DNA from: Rhizobium brockwellii | GTDB lineage: Bacteria > Pseudomonadota > Alphaproteobacteria > Rhizobiales > Rhizobiaceae | DNA length: 64,000 nt | Assembly: GCF_000769405.2 (NCBI RefSeq) | Contig: NZ_CP053441.1 | Span: 186,001 to 250,000, forward strand | Reading direction: 5' to 3' | Shown: in pieces, positions 16,927 through 25,818 of the stretch | How positions within the stretch are numbered: position 1 is the first letter of the stretch | Layout: each line of letters opens with the position of its first letter | Notes under the pieces: model-generated | The model's input: the letters and a program-made list of their open reading frames with translations, nothing else | What the model was told of the DNA's origin: nothing | Database searches by the model: none | Program-made: the position numbers and the translations under genes

Positions 16927-18159
16927 ATGACCGACACTGTTCTCGACCGCTTTCTCCGTTATGTCGTTATCGACACGCAATCCGACCCTGCCTCGTCGAC
17001 GCAGCCGACCACCGGCAAGCAGAAGGATCTGGGCCGGGTTTTGGTCGATGAACTGCTGAAGATCGGTCTTGCCGACGCGCATCTCGATGAACACGGCTAT
17101 GTCTACGCGACCATTCCGGCCAATAGCGACAAGACGGTGCCGGTCATCTGTTTCTGCTCGCACATGGATACGGCGCCCGATTTCAACGGCACTGATGTCA
17201 AGCCGCAGATCGTCAGGAATTATGCCGGCGGGGATATCAAGCTTGCCGGCGACACGGGTCGGGTGATCCGCGTCAGCGATCATCCCGAGCTGAAGAACCA
17301 GATCGGCAACGACATCGTCACGACCGATGGAACGACATTGCTCGGCGCCGACGACAAGGCCGGACTGGCTGAGATCATGACCGCGGCTCAGATCCTCGTC
17401 GACAATCCTGATATCAGGCACGGGACGATCAAGATCCTGTTCACCCCCGACGAAGAAGTCGGGCGCGGCGTCAACAAGGTCGACCTGAAGAAACTCGGTG
17501 CCGACTTCGCCTATACGATGGACGGCGAGACGGCCGGCCATATCGAGGATGAGACCTTCTCGGCCGACGGCGTCGAAATCAGCATTTCAGGTGTGGCGAT
17601 CCATCCCGGTTTCGCCAAGGACCGCATGGAAAACGCCATCAAGATCGCCGGCGCCATCATCGACCGGCTGCCGAGGGATATTGCCCCCGAGACCACGGAA
17701 GGCCAGCAGGGCTTCATCCATCCGATCGGCGTCACCGGCTCGATGGAGAAGGCTGCGCTGAGCTTCATCATCCGTGACTTCACCGACACGGGGTTGACGG
17801 AAAAGGAAACGATGCTCGAAGCCATCGTCAAGGACGTCATATCAGCCTATCCCGGCTCGACCTATCATTTCCAGGTCAAGGAGCAGTATCGCAACATGAA
17901 GGTGGTGCTCGATCGTCACCCGGAGATCGTCGAGAACGCGATCGAGGCGGTGCGCCGGGCCGGCATGACGCCGCTGCGCGGTAGCATCCGCGGCGGCACC
18001 GACGGCTCGCGCCTTTCCTTCATGGGGCTGCCGTGCCCGAACATCTTCGCCGGCGGTCATGCTTTCCACTCGCCGCTCGAATGGGTGAGCCGTCAGGATA
18101 TGGAAAAGGCGGTCAAAACGATCGTGGAACTGGCGAGGGTCTGGGAAGAGCGCGCCTAA
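16927..18159 (+). CDS. pepT: Peptidase T (tripeptide aminopeptidase)
   Basis: ATG 16927 gives MTDTVLDRFLRYVVIDTQSD, the usual PepT N-terminus, and 410 residues. The co-catalytic zinc ligands of the M20 family are seen: His79 and Asp81 in CSHMDTAPD, LGADDKAG, PDEEVGRG with the catalytic Glu, and a C-terminal GGHAFHSPLEWV carrying the last His. It removes the N-terminal residue of tripeptides in the cytosol. The frame is open upstream to 16828 but the added residues do not match the family. It stands as a single gene. Confidence 0.93.
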   Translation: MTDTVLDRFLRYVVIDTQSDPASSTQPTTGKQKDLGRVLVDELLKIGLADAHLDEHGYVYATIPANSDKTVPVICFCSHMDTAPDFNGTDVKPQIVRNYAGGDIKLAGDTGRVIRVSDHPELKNQIGNDIVTTDGTTLLGADDKAGLAEIMTAAQILVDNPDIRHGTIKILFTPDEEVGRGVNKVDLKKLGADFAYTMDGETAGHIEDETFSADGVEISISGVAIHPGFAKDRMENAIKIAGAIIDRLPRDIAPETTEGQQGFIHPIGVTGSMEKAALSFIIRDFTDTGLTEKETMLEAIVKDVISAYPGSTYHFQVKEQYRNMKVVLDRHPEIVENAIEAVRRAGMTPLRGSIRGGTDGSRLSFMGLPCPNIFAGGHAFHSPLEWVSRQDMEKAVKTIVELARVWEERA

Positions 18160-18160
18160 G

Positions 18161-18220
18161 CCAAGTCCAGCAAAAGTGCGCCGCAGTTTTGCGTCCGGAA
18201 TTGCGCGGCAACAAAACGCG
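18161..18220 (+). repeat. Rhizobial intergenic repeat (same family as 1214 and 58059)
   Basis: CCAGCAAAAGTGCGCCGCAG followed by TTTTGCGTCCGGAATTGCGC, directly after the pepT stop. The copy at 58059 shares CCAGCA, AGTGCG and GTTTTGCGTCCGGA. It lies between two convergent genes, where it could fold and act as a transcript end. Confidence 0.7.
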
Positions 18221-18252
18221 CTTCGACCTAACTCTTAAACCAGAAGGGCGGT

Positions 18253-19089
18253 TTAACCGCCGTTCGCCGGAAGGCTTTCACGCAGCATCACGCTGTCATA
18301 GGCGGGGCGTGGAATAGGGATCGCAATGGGCATTCCCGGCTCGGGCTCGACCGATGTTACCGGTGATGTCTCCGGCGCGGTCACCGGCGCCGTGATCCGC
18401 ATCTGCCCCGTGCTCGCCGTCGCCATGGGGTCCGGAGCCGGGAGAGGAACGGGAACCGCCGAGGGAATCAGGGCCTCGAATTGCGGCGGCAGCATGCTTT
18501 CGCCGGGCACATAGTTCATCGCCACCTCGTAGGAGGGCAGCGGCGGCGGCGTTTCAAGCATGCCGTTGGAGTCGCGCTTTTCGTAGAAGGCGTTGCCGCC
18601 GGCAACCGTCACATAGTGCATATTGTCGTAGGGGAATTTTAGCCCATCGGTGTGGAAGAACATCGCGTCCTTCACCGCAGGATGGCGTGCGCCTTTAACA
18701 AGGATTGCATCGGCCGCGCTGGCAAGCTCGGTTTCTGCCTGCGGCTTGACTTCACGCGTCATCACGCCGGGCGCGAACTGCTTTTTCTGGGCCACCACGC
18801 CGCAGATCGATGTGGGATAGGCGCCGGAGGTGAGCCTGTTCATTACGACGGTCCCGACAGCCATGTAGCCGTCCTCGTCCGAATGCAGCGATTCGAAATA
18901 CATCGCGCGCTGCAGGCACTCGCGGTCTTTGGCCGTATAATTGAACGTGACTTTCGCCGCTTGGCCCTGCTTCGTCTTGGTGTTCCCCGCCGTTGCCGCC
19001 GGTTTCGATGTCGTCGTGCAGCTAGCAGCTGCCAGTCCTACGAACAAAATCCCGATCAGGGATTTTCCAAAGGAAATCTCCGCCCTCAA
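18253..19089 (-). CDS. Cell-wall hydrolase, SleB-like lipoprotein
   Basis: 278 residues. The N-terminus MRAEISFGKSLIGILFVGLA is followed by a lipobox (LAAASC, Cys24), so the protein should be lipid-anchored in the periplasm. The Hydrolase_2 (SleB) catalytic domain spans about 50-170: RECLQRAMYFESLHSDEDGY contains the catalytic Glu, followed by AVGTVVMNRLTSGAYPTSIC and VAQKKQFAP. SleB-type enzymes cleave peptidoglycan glycan strands, acting as lytic transglycosylases. The C-terminal 80 residues are Pro/Val/Thr-rich and likely disordered. It is convergent with pepT. Confidence 0.85.
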   Translation of the reverse strand: MRAEISFGKSLIGILFVGLAAASCTTTSKPAATAGNTKTKQGQAAKVTFNYTAKDRECLQRAMYFESLHSDEDGYMAVGTVVMNRLTSGAYPTSICGVVAQKKQFAPGVMTREVKPQAETELASAADAILVKGARHPAVKDAMFFHTDGLKFPYDNMHYVTVAGGNAFYEKRDSNGMLETPPPLPSYEVAMNYVPGESMLPPQFEALIPSAVPVPLPAPDPMATASTGQMRITAPVTAPETSPVTSVEPEPGMPIAIPIPRPAYDSVMLRESLPANGG

Positions 19090-19233
19090 CGTCAGGTGCC
19101 TCCTATTGGGATTTAGTCCAGCCCTTTATGATTAGCGAAAACGTTTTTACTCGTCATGTGACCGAAATACAAACAACCGTAGATCACAAAAAGACCGATG
19201 AATGCTCGCGATATACGATTCCGGCGATGGCCT

Positions 19234-19283
19234 CCTGCATAATTCCCTAAATCGGAATCGGTTTAGGGATAAAATTATGCAGG
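19234..19283. repeat. Rhizobial palindromic element
   Basis: A 50-bp nested palindrome: CCTGCATAATT at 19234-19244 pairs with AATTATGCAGG at 19273-19283, and CCCTAAA at 19245-19251 pairs with TTTAGGG at 19262-19268. It is followed by AATTCAAGGTGTTGCAGCGTCC, another conserved-looking part. It lies just downstream of cysA and between the cysA and sleB-like genes. Confidence 0.75.
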
Positions 19284-19314
19284 AATTCAAGGTGTTGCAG
19301 CGTCCCGATCTCCA

Positions 19315-20355
19315 TCAGCTGCGAAACAGCTTCCAGCGGGTCGGCTTGAAAGACACCCGGTTGCGGTCGAGCCTGTCGGCCTCGCTCGGCGGCAATTCGA
19401 TCTCGATATGCGGGCGATCGTTGCCGATATCCAATTCGATATGGCGGGTGCCTGCCACGCGGCGGCTGGAGACCGGCTGGCCTGCGATACAGTTTTCGGC
19501 CGATTCGCAGAGCCTGACGTCATGCGGGCGGAAATAGAGCTGCGCCGTGCCATCCGGCTCGCCTTCGGCATTGAGGCCGAGCGAGCGGCCTTCGAAGCGA
19601 ATGTCGCCGTCTGATATCTCGACCTGCAGGCAGTTCGACTGGCCGATGAAGCCGAAGACGAAGGGAGAATTCGGATTGTCGTAGACCTGGTCCGGCGTGC
19701 CGACCTGTTCGATCGCGCCCTGGCTCATGACGACAACGCGGTCGGCAAGCTCCAGCGCCTCATCCTGGTCGTGGGTGACGAAGACGGTGGTGTGTCCGGT
19801 GCGGTCGTGGATATCGCGCAGCCATTTGCGCAGGTCCTTGCGCACCTGGGCGTCGAGCGCGCCGAAGGGTTCGTCGAGCAGCAGCACGTTCGGCTCGACC
19901 GCCATGGCGCGGGCGAGCGCCACACGCTGGCGCTGGCCGCCGGAAAGCTGGGCCGGGTAACGCTTTTCGAGACCGGAAAGCTGGACGAGGTCGAGCAGTT
20001 CCAGCGCCCGCCTGCGGATATCGGCCTTCGGCGGCCGCCGCGCGCTGTTTCTGACCTTCAGGCCGAAGGAGACGTTTTCGAGCACCGTCATGTAGCGGAA
20101 GAGAGCATAGTGCTGGAAGACGAAGCCGATATTGCGCTGCTGCACTGATTTCTTCGAGGCATCCTCGTCGCCGAAGAAGATCAGCCCCTCCGTCGGGCTT
20201 TCAAGGCCGGCAATCAGCCGCAGCAACGTCGTCTTGCCGGAGCCCGAGGGGCCCAGCAGTGCGATCAGCTCGCCGGAGCGGATGTCGAGCGAGACATCGT
20301 GCAGCGCCGGAAAACGATCGAATTCCTTGCGAATGTTTTGAACGCGTACTTCCAT
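19315..20355 (-). CDS. cysA: Sulfate/thiosulfate ABC transporter ATP-binding protein
   Basis: 346 residues. Walker A GPSGSGKTT, signature LSGGQRQRVALARA, Walker B VLLLDEPFGALDAQVRKDLR and the H-loop TVFVTHDQDEALE are all intact. DAQVRKDLRKWLRDIHDRTG is typical of CysA. A shorter C-terminal TOBE-like region follows from about 240. It powers import of sulfate (and probably thiosulfate) by CysT/CysW. Last gene of the sbp-cysT-cysW-cysA operon, with 10 bp to cysW. Confidence 0.94.
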   Translation of the reverse strand: MEVRVQNIRKEFDRFPALHDVSLDIRSGELIALLGPSGSGKTTLLRLIAGLESPTEGLIFFGDEDASKKSVQQRNIGFVFQHYALFRYMTVLENVSFGLKVRNSARRPPKADIRRRALELLDLVQLSGLEKRYPAQLSGGQRQRVALARAMAVEPNVLLLDEPFGALDAQVRKDLRKWLRDIHDRTGHTTVFVTHDQDEALELADRVVVMSQGAIEQVGTPDQVYDNPNSPFVFGFIGQSNCLQVEISDGDIRFEGRSLGLNAEGEPDGTAQLYFRPHDVRLCESAENCIAGQPVSSRRVAGTRHIELDIGNDRPHIEIELPPSEADRLDRNRVSFKPTRWKLFRS

Positions 20356-20365
20356 TCCAAATCCT

Positions 20366-21238
20366 TCAGTGCCGTCGGCTGGCGGCGATTTCGGCGCTAT
20401 AGCGCATTTCCAGCAGCGTCTTCAAAACAAGAGTTACGAGCGCGAGCAAGGCCAAAAGCGTGGCGACCGCAAAAGCGCCGGTGAAATTATACTCGTTATA
20501 GAGAATTTCCACCTGCAGCGGCATGGTGTTCGTCTGGCCGCGGATGTGGCCTGATACCACCGAGACGGCGCCGAATTCGCCCATGGCGCGGGCGTTGCAG
20601 AGAAGCACGCCGTAGAGCAGGCCCCATTTGATATTTGGCAGCGTCACGTGCCAGAAGGTCTGCCAGCCGCTGGCGCCCAGCGAAAGGGCTGCCTCCTCGT
20701 CGGCCGTTCCCTGTTCCTGCATCAGCGGGATCAGTTCGCGGGCGACGAAGGGGAAGGTGACGAACATGGTGGCGAGGATCAACCCCGGCACGGCGAACAG
20801 GATCTTGATGTCGTGAGCGCTGAACCACTGGCCGAGCCAGGTATTGGCGCCGAACAGCAGAACGAAGACCAGGCCCGATATGACGGGCGAGACCGAGAAC
20901 GGCAGGTCGATCAGCGTCGTCAGGAAAGCCTTGCCCTTGAACTCGAACTTGGCGACCGCCCAGGCGGCGGCGACCCCGAAGACGAGGTTGAGAGGCACGC
21001 TGACGCCGGCAACGATCAGCGTCAGCCGGATCGCCGAGAAAGTCTCGGCGTCTGCGAGCGCTTGAAAGAAGGGGCCGGCGCCCTTGCGGAAGGCCTCGAC
21101 GAAGACGGCTGCGAGCGGCAGAAGCAGGATCAGCAGCAGGAAGACGAGCGAGAGGATGATCAGGCTGAAGCGCGCGATCCTGTTTTCGGTGGTCACCGAA
21201 CGCAGCTTCGTTGGTTGAGCGGTCGCATCAAGCGCCAT
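20366..21238 (-). CDS. cysW: Sulfate ABC transporter permease CysW
   Basis: 290 residues with six predicted inner-membrane helices; the EAA loop is [40 protein letters not shown] is a conserved CysW/CysT signature, as is the C-terminal [20 protein letters not shown]. It forms the channel with CysT. The start overlaps the end of cysT by 11 bp. Confidence 0.94.
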   Translation of the reverse strand: MALDATAQPTKLRSVTTENRIARFSLIILSLVFLLLILLLPLAAVFVEAFRKGAGPFFQALADAETFSAIRLTLIVAGVSVPLNLVFGVAAAWAVAKFEFKGKAFLTTLIDLPFSVSPVISGLVFVLLFGANTWLGQWFSAHDIKILFAVPGLILATMFVTFPFVARELIPLMQEQGTADEEAALSLGASGWQTFWHVTLPNIKWGLLYGVLLCNARAMGEFGAVSVVSGHIRGQTNTMPLQVEILYNEYNFTGAFAVATLLALLALVTLVLKTLLEMRYSAEIAASRRH

Positions 21239-22085
21239 AGCCGTACCTCCGCCTGCTCCAGCTCTGAATGAGATTGATGACGAGCAGCATGGCGAACGAG
21301 ATGATCAGCATGATCGCCGCAATGCCGGTCGCTGCCGCATAATTATACTCTTCGAGTTTGATGATGATCAGCAGCGGCGCGATCTCCGATTTGAACGGCA
21401 GGTTACCGGCGATGAAGATGACCGAGCCGTATTCGCCGACGCCGCGGGCAAAGGCGAGCGCAAAGCCGGTGAGCACGGCGGGCGCCAGCCCCGGCAGCAG
21501 CACGCGGAAAATCGTCTGGAAGCGGTTGGCACCAAGCGTTGCCGCAGCTTCCTCCACTTCCTTGTCGATTTCCTCCATGACCGGCTGCACGGTGCGCACC
21601 ACGAAGGGCAGGCCGACGAAGATCAGCGCCACGACGATGCCGGCGGGGGTGAAGGCGATCTTGATGCCGAGCGGCGTCAGGAACTGGCCGATCCAGCCGT
21701 TCGGCGCATAGAGCGTCGTCAGTGCGATGCCGGCAACGGCGGTCGGCAGCGCGAAGGGCAGGTCGACCATGGCATCGATGATGCGCTTGCCGGGGAAGCG
21801 GTAACGCACCAGGACCCAGGCGAGAATGATACCGAAGACGGCATTGACGATCGCGGCGATGAAGGCGCTGCCGAAGCTGATGCGCAGCGCGTTCAGCGTG
21901 CGCGGATCGAGCGCGATCGACCAGAATTTCTCCCAGCCGAGCGCGCTCGACCGGACGGCAAGGCCCGAGAGCGGGATGAGGATCAGAAGGGTGAGCCAGG
22001 TCAAGGTAAGGCCGAGCGCCATTCCGAAACCCGGAATGACGCTCGGCCGCTTGAACCGCCACCGCGTGGGGCTATGTGCTTTCAT
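21228..22085 (-). CDS. cysT: Sulfate ABC transporter permease CysT
   Basis: 285 residues, six predicted helices. The start [20 protein letters not shown] is followed by a first helix [20 protein letters not shown]. The EAA loop is [20 protein letters not shown], and [20 protein letters not shown] is the CysT signature. It also carries the family segment [20 protein letters not shown]. Also called cysU. It is encoded 8 bp after the binding protein. Confidence 0.94.
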   Translation of the reverse strand: MKAHSPTRWRFKRPSVIPGFGMALGLTLTWLTLLILIPLSGLAVRSSALGWEKFWSIALDPRTLNALRISFGSAFIAAIVNAVFGIILAWVLVRYRFPGKRIIDAMVDLPFALPTAVAGIALTTLYAPNGWIGQFLTPLGIKIAFTPAGIVVALIFVGLPFVVRTVQPVMEEIDKEVEEAAATLGANRFQTIFRVLLPGLAPAVLTGFALAFARGVGEYGSVIFIAGNLPFKSEIAPLLIIIKLEEYNYAAATGIAAIMLIISFAMLLVINLIQSWSRRRYGYGA

Positions 22086-22093
22086 GAAGTCTA

Positions 22094-23119
22094 TTATTGG
22101 GCCGGCTTGTAGATTTGGTCAAATACGCCGCCGTCGCCGAAGAATTTAGGCTGTGCGCTCTTCCAGCCGCCGAAGTCGTCGATGGTCGCCAGCGTCAGCT
22201 TCGGGAAGCGGGCGATGTCAGCCGGATCGGCGGCTTCCGGCTTGATCGGCCGATAATAGTGCTTGGCGGCGATCTTCTGGCCTTCGTCCGAATAGAGGTA
22301 GTTGAGATAGGCTTCGGCGACCTTGCGCGTACCCTTCTTGTCGACATTGCCGTCGACGATGGCGACTGGCGGGTCGGCGCGGATGGAGAAAGCCGGGGTC
22401 ACGATCTCGAACTGGTCGGGACCGAGCTCTTCGAGCGAAAGATAGGCTTCGTTTTCCCAGGCGAGCAGCACATCGCCGAGGCCGCGCTGGACGAAAGTGG
22501 TCGTGGCGCCGCGAGCGCCGGTGTCGAGAACCGGAACATGCTGCAGCAGTTTCGCAACGTATTCCTGCGCCTTGGGTTCGTCGCCGCCGTTCGCCTGCTT
22601 GGCCCATGCCCAGGCGGCCAGGAAGTTCCAGCGGGCGCCGCCCGAGGTCTTCGGGTTCGGCGTGATGACTTGCACGTCGTCCTTGACCAGGTCGCCCCAA
22701 TCCTTGATGCCTTTCGGGTTGCCCTTGCGGACGAGGAAGACGATCGTCGACGTATAGGGCGTCGAATTGTTGGGGAATTTGGTCTTCCAGTCGGCCGGGA
22801 TCTTGCCGGTCGCCTTGGCGATGGCGTCGATATCGCCTTCGAGGGCAAGTGTCACGACATCGGCGTCGAGACCGTCGATGACGGATCGGGCCTGGGCGCC
22901 GGAACCGCCATGCGAAGCCTGGATCGTCACGGTTTCACCGTTGTCCTTTTGCCACTTGGCGGCAAAGGCGGCATTGAAATCCTTATACAATTCACGGGTC
23001 GGATCGTATGAAACGTTAAGAAGCGTCTGATCCGCGAATGCCGGAGCAATGCTTCCGATCGCGAAGCTGCCTGCCATGACCGCCGCCGCGAGGAGCCGGG
23101 TGAGCCGTTGTGTCTGCAT
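22094..23119 (-). CDS. sbp: Periplasmic sulfate-binding protein
   Basis: ATG 23119 with AGGAGGG just upstream is the likely start, giving 341 residues with a signal peptide ([20 protein letters not shown] through PAFA). The mature part starts with [20 protein letters not shown]. Further sulfate-binding signatures are [39 protein letters not shown] and [10 protein letters not shown]. It binds sulfate in the periplasm for CysTWA. A longer reading to 23476 exists but adds a non-homologous stretch. As the first gene of the operon it should be controlled by sulfur supply; no operator was recognised. Confidence 0.93.
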   Translation of the reverse strand: MQTQRLTRLLAAAVMAGSFAIGSIAPAFADQTLLNVSYDPTRELYKDFNAAFAAKWQKDNGETVTIQASHGGSGAQARSVIDGLDADVVTLALEGDIDAIAKATGKIPADWKTKFPNNSTPYTSTIVFLVRKGNPKGIKDWGDLVKDDVQVITPNPKTSGGARWNFLAAWAWAKQANGGDEPKAQEYVAKLLQHVPVLDTGARGATTTFVQRGLGDVLLAWENEAYLSLEELGPDQFEIVTPAFSIRADPPVAIVDGNVDKKGTRKVAEAYLNYLYSDEGQKIAAKHYYRPIKPEAADPADIARFPKLTLATIDDFGGWKSAQPKFFGDGGVFDQIYKPAQ

Positions 23120-23481
23120 GGGGAACCCTCCTGTTTTCTGGCTTAACTCTATCAACTCGGTCGTATAATGAAACGAAGGTTCTTCCGGTTCCGGCATGGC
23201 TGTTAGAATGCCATTCCATTTAAGGGGCAATTTGGAAATGGACGTGCCGAAGTTGGCCGCGGCCAATTGGTCGCCGGGCGCTCCCCGCCGCAGGGCCGTG
23301 TTTTTTTGGCCACAGTTCCTCCACGAAAACGACATGGTGATGCAGATTTTTGCCAAGATTTTGCCGCGATGGCACTTGCGGATTCCTATATGGCTCCCGT
23401 GCGGTCGTATTCGCCGACTGCTACGCGGGGGCAACCCTTGAAGTGCGCCTCGCATTCCAAACCTGTTAAGGGCCATTCAAA
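23120..23481. other. Divergent promoter region between sbp and the porin
   Basis: About 360 bp with no gene. It includes GAATGCCATTC (near 23205-23217), a near-perfect dyad, and a run of T followed by GGCCACAG. These are weak signals. Promoters for both sbp (minus) and the porin (plus) must lie here. Confidence 0.4.
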
Positions 23482-24498
23482 ATGAATATCAGAACTATCC
23501 TTTTTGCCTCCGTCGCCGCCCTTGCCGCGGCTTCCGGAGCCCGCGCAGCCGACGCCATCGTGGCGGCGGAACCCGAGCCCGTGGAATATGTTCGCGTTTG
23601 CGACGCCTACGGTACCGGCTATTTTTATATTCCGGGGACGGAAACATGCCTTTCGATCGGCGGTTACATCCGAACCGAAGTGCGCTTCGGTGAGCAGATC
23701 TCCGGCGATTCCGACGTAAACTTCTGGACTCGTGGTCAGGTCACCTTCCAGACCAAGAACGACACCGAGTACGGTACGCTCACCGGCGTCATCACGCTGC
23801 GTTACAATGCCGACAATGCCTCCGATCAGGAAGCTTTGCTGGATGAGGGCTATCTCGACATTGCCGGTTTCCGCGCCGGTAAGCTGTACAGCTGGTGGGA
23901 TGACGACATGAGCGGCGAGACCGATACGCTCGCCAGCAACGAGACGACCCATAACTCGATCCGCTATCAGTACGAGAATGGCGCTTTCGCGGCCGGCATC
24001 TCGGTCGACGAACTGGAAGAAGACTACGCCACCAAGCCGGGCGAAGGCCCGAACAACTTCGGTGTCGCAGGCCAGGTCTCCTACAAGGCCGGCGCCATCA
24101 GCGCTTACCTGCTTGCCGGTTATGACACCGACACCAGCGAAGTCGCTGTCCGCGGTATCGTCTATGCCGACATCGGCCCCGGCACGCTCGGCATTGCCGG
24201 CGTATGGGCAAGCGGCGCCAACTACTACTACGAAGAGTCCGAATGGACGATCGCAGCAGAGTATGCCTTGAAGATCAACGACAAGTGGTCGGTCACCCCG
24301 GGCTTCCAGTACTTCGAGAACATCGCTCTCGAGGCTGACGGCAACGGCTTCACCGGCGGCAGCGCCTACACGACCGGTGTCACCATCGACTACCAGATCG
24401 TCGAAGACCTGCGTTCGAAGCTCAGCGTGCAATATCACGATGAGGACGAAGGCGACGACGAAGTGTTCGGCTTCCTGCGCTTCCAGCGCGATTTCTAA
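23482..24498 (+). CDS. Outer-membrane porin, Rhizobiales RopA/Omp2 type
   Basis: 338 residues with a signal peptide (MNIRTILFASVAALAAASGA, cleavage near ARA-AD at about 22). The mature start has the family motif VEYVRVCDAYGTGYFYIPGT and ETCLSIGGYIRTEVRFGEQ, with two cysteines. Alternating beta strands follow, and the protein ends in GFLRFQRDF, the aromatic C-terminus needed for outer-membrane assembly. It is acidic, as general porins of Rhizobiales are, and forms a 16-stranded passive channel. The gene is followed by a clear terminator. Confidence 0.92.
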   Translation: MNIRTILFASVAALAAASGARAADAIVAAEPEPVEYVRVCDAYGTGYFYIPGTETCLSIGGYIRTEVRFGEQISGDSDVNFWTRGQVTFQTKNDTEYGTLTGVITLRYNADNASDQEALLDEGYLDIAGFRAGKLYSWWDDDMSGETDTLASNETTHNSIRYQYENGAFAAGISVDELEEDYATKPGEGPNNFGVAGQVSYKAGAISAYLLAGYDTDTSEVAVRGIVYADIGPGTLGIAGVWASGANYYYEESEWTIAAEYALKINDKWSVTPGFQYFENIALEADGNGFTGGSAYTTGVTIDYQIVEDLRSKLSVQYHDEDEGDDEVFGFLRFQRDF

Positions 24499-24521
24499 GA
24501 TAGTCTGATTGCAGACGAGCG

Positions 24522-24549
24522 GGCGCGACCTTCGGGCCGCGCCTTTTTT
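24522..24549 (+). terminator. Rho-independent terminator of the porin gene
   Basis: GGCGCGACC (24522-24530), loop TTCG, GGCCGCGCC (24535-24543), then TTTTTT. The stem has one A-C mismatch. Located 24 nt after the porin stop. Confidence 0.88.
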
Positions 24550-24594
24550 ATGATGCCGAAAAGTGTGAGCGATTTTCGGGCGACATCATGCTCT
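24550..24594. repeat. Short rhizobial repeat, copy 1 of 2 in the window
   Basis: ATGATGCCGAAAAGTGTGAG followed by CGATTTTCGGGCGACATCATGCTCT. The arms GATG(C)CGAAAA and TTTTCGGGCGACATC are partly self-complementary, so it can fold. The second copy is at 39356-39401. It lies directly after the porin terminator. Confidence 0.75.
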
Positions 24595-24612
24595 CGCTAT
24601 TGAATTTGGACG

Positions 24613-25068
24613 TCACACCCGTGAATCGGCGATGAAATCGGAATAGAATTCGTCGACCGTCCTTGCCTTGCGCATGGCGACAATCACGCCGTCCGATTGC
24701 AGCCGCCTGGCGATGGCGGAAAGCACGTTCAGATATTCGCCGCGATTGTTTTCCCCGAAGAGCAGCACGAAGGCGATGTCGGTCGGGATATCGTCGATCG
24801 CCTCGAAATCCAGCGGTTGGGCAAAGCGGATGAGAAGGCCGCGCGGGCTGGTCATGCCGTCGATTGCCGCATGCGGGATGGCAATGCCGTTGCCGATGCC
24901 GGTGGAGCCGAGCTTCTCACGCGCTTCGAGCGCCTTCAGGATGGTCTGGCCATCGACGGAGAAAGCTTTTGCGGCCTTGTCGGCGATGGTCTGCAACGCG
25001 CGCCATTTGGTCGGCGCCGACACGCCGATGAAGGTGTGTTCCGGCCGGATGATGTTGGGAAGGTTCAT
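24613..25068 (-). CDS. ptsN: PtsN-like EIIA protein of the nitrogen PTS
   Basis: 151 residues, the length of EIIA-Ntr. The phosphorylated histidine is His66 in GIGNGIAIPHAAID; LGSTGIGNGIAIPH and the AFVLLFGENNRGEYLNVLSA stretch are typical. EIIA-Ntr takes phosphate from PtsP-PtsO and acts as a regulator instead of a sugar carrier. In E. coli the dephospho form binds the sensor kinase KdpD and stimulates it. Here the gene is placed 57 bp after kdpE at the end of the kdp cluster, so a role in KdpD control is a strong inference. It is likely a second ptsN, since rhizobia usually carry one near rpoN. Confidence 0.9.
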   Translation of the reverse strand: MNLPNIIRPEHTFIGVSAPTKWRALQTIADKAAKAFSVDGQTILKALEAREKLGSTGIGNGIAIPHAAIDGMTSPRGLLIRFAQPLDFEAIDDIPTDIAFVLLFGENNRGEYLNVLSAIARRLQSDGVIVAMRKARTVDEFYSDFIADSRV

Positions 25069-25125
25069 GTCATTCTCGATGCTGTTCGGGCTCGATACTG
25101 TTCGGGCAGCGGGAGGGAAGGGAGG

Positions 25126-25818
25126 TCAATCCGGTTCCCTGAGCCGGTAGCCGACGCCGGTCTCGGTGGTGATATAGTGCGGCTGGTCTGGAAGCTGCTC
25201 GACCTTTTGCCGCAGCTGCCTGATATAGACGCGCAGATACTGCACATCCGCCGCCGGCCCCCATACCTGCTTGAGAAGAAACTGGTGTGTCAGCACCTTG
25301 CCGGCATGCTGGGCGAGCACGCGCAGGATGTCGTATTCCTTCGGCGACAGCTTTATTTCCGTGCCGTCGACCTTGACGATGCGCTTGACGAGATCGATCG
25401 ACAGCCCACCGGTCTGGAAGATCGCCTTTTCGCCCTGCTGCTGCAGGCGGTGGCGCAGCGCCACGCGGATGCGAGCGCCGAGCTCGTTGATGCCGAAGGG
25501 CTTGGTGACGTAATCGTCGGCGCCGCTTTCCAGCGCCTTGACGATACCGGCCTCGTCGGTGCGGCTGGACAGAATGACGACCGGCATGGAAAGCCCTTCA
25601 TCGCGCCACGCCTGCAGCAGGTCGTGGCCTGATGTGTCGGGCAGGCCGAGGTCTAGCACGATGAGATCGGGCATATCGTCGGCGACCGACTGCCGGGCGG
25701 TGCTGGCGTTTGGCGCCTCGCGCACCTCGTAGCCCTGAGCGGTCAGGCCGACGCGGAGCAGCTTGCGGATCGGAGGCTCGTCGTCGACGACGAGGATTTT
25801 GACGGCTGAACCGGTCAT
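25126..25818 (-). CDS. kdpE: Response regulator KdpE
   Basis: 230 residues. The receiver domain has the acidic pair VVDDE, phosphoacceptor Asp56 in LIVLDLGLPDTSG and the conserved Lys in DDYVTKPFG. The OmpR-type winged helix (about 130-225) ends VEQLPDQPHYITTETGVGYR and then LREPD, characteristic of KdpE. Phosphorylated KdpE activates the kdpFABC promoter at low potassium or under osmotic stress. The start overlaps the end of kdpD by 4 bp. Confidence 0.95.
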   Translation of the reverse strand: MTGSAVKILVVDDEPPIRKLLRVGLTAQGYEVREAPNASTARQSVADDMPDLIVLDLGLPDTSGHDLLQAWRDEGLSMPVVILSSRTDEAGIVKALESGADDYVTKPFGINELGARIRVALRHRLQQQGEKAIFQTGGLSIDLVKRIVKVDGTEIKLSPKEYDILRVLAQHAGKVLTHQFLLKQVWGPAADVQYLRVYIRQLRQKVEQLPDQPHYITTETGVGYRLREPD

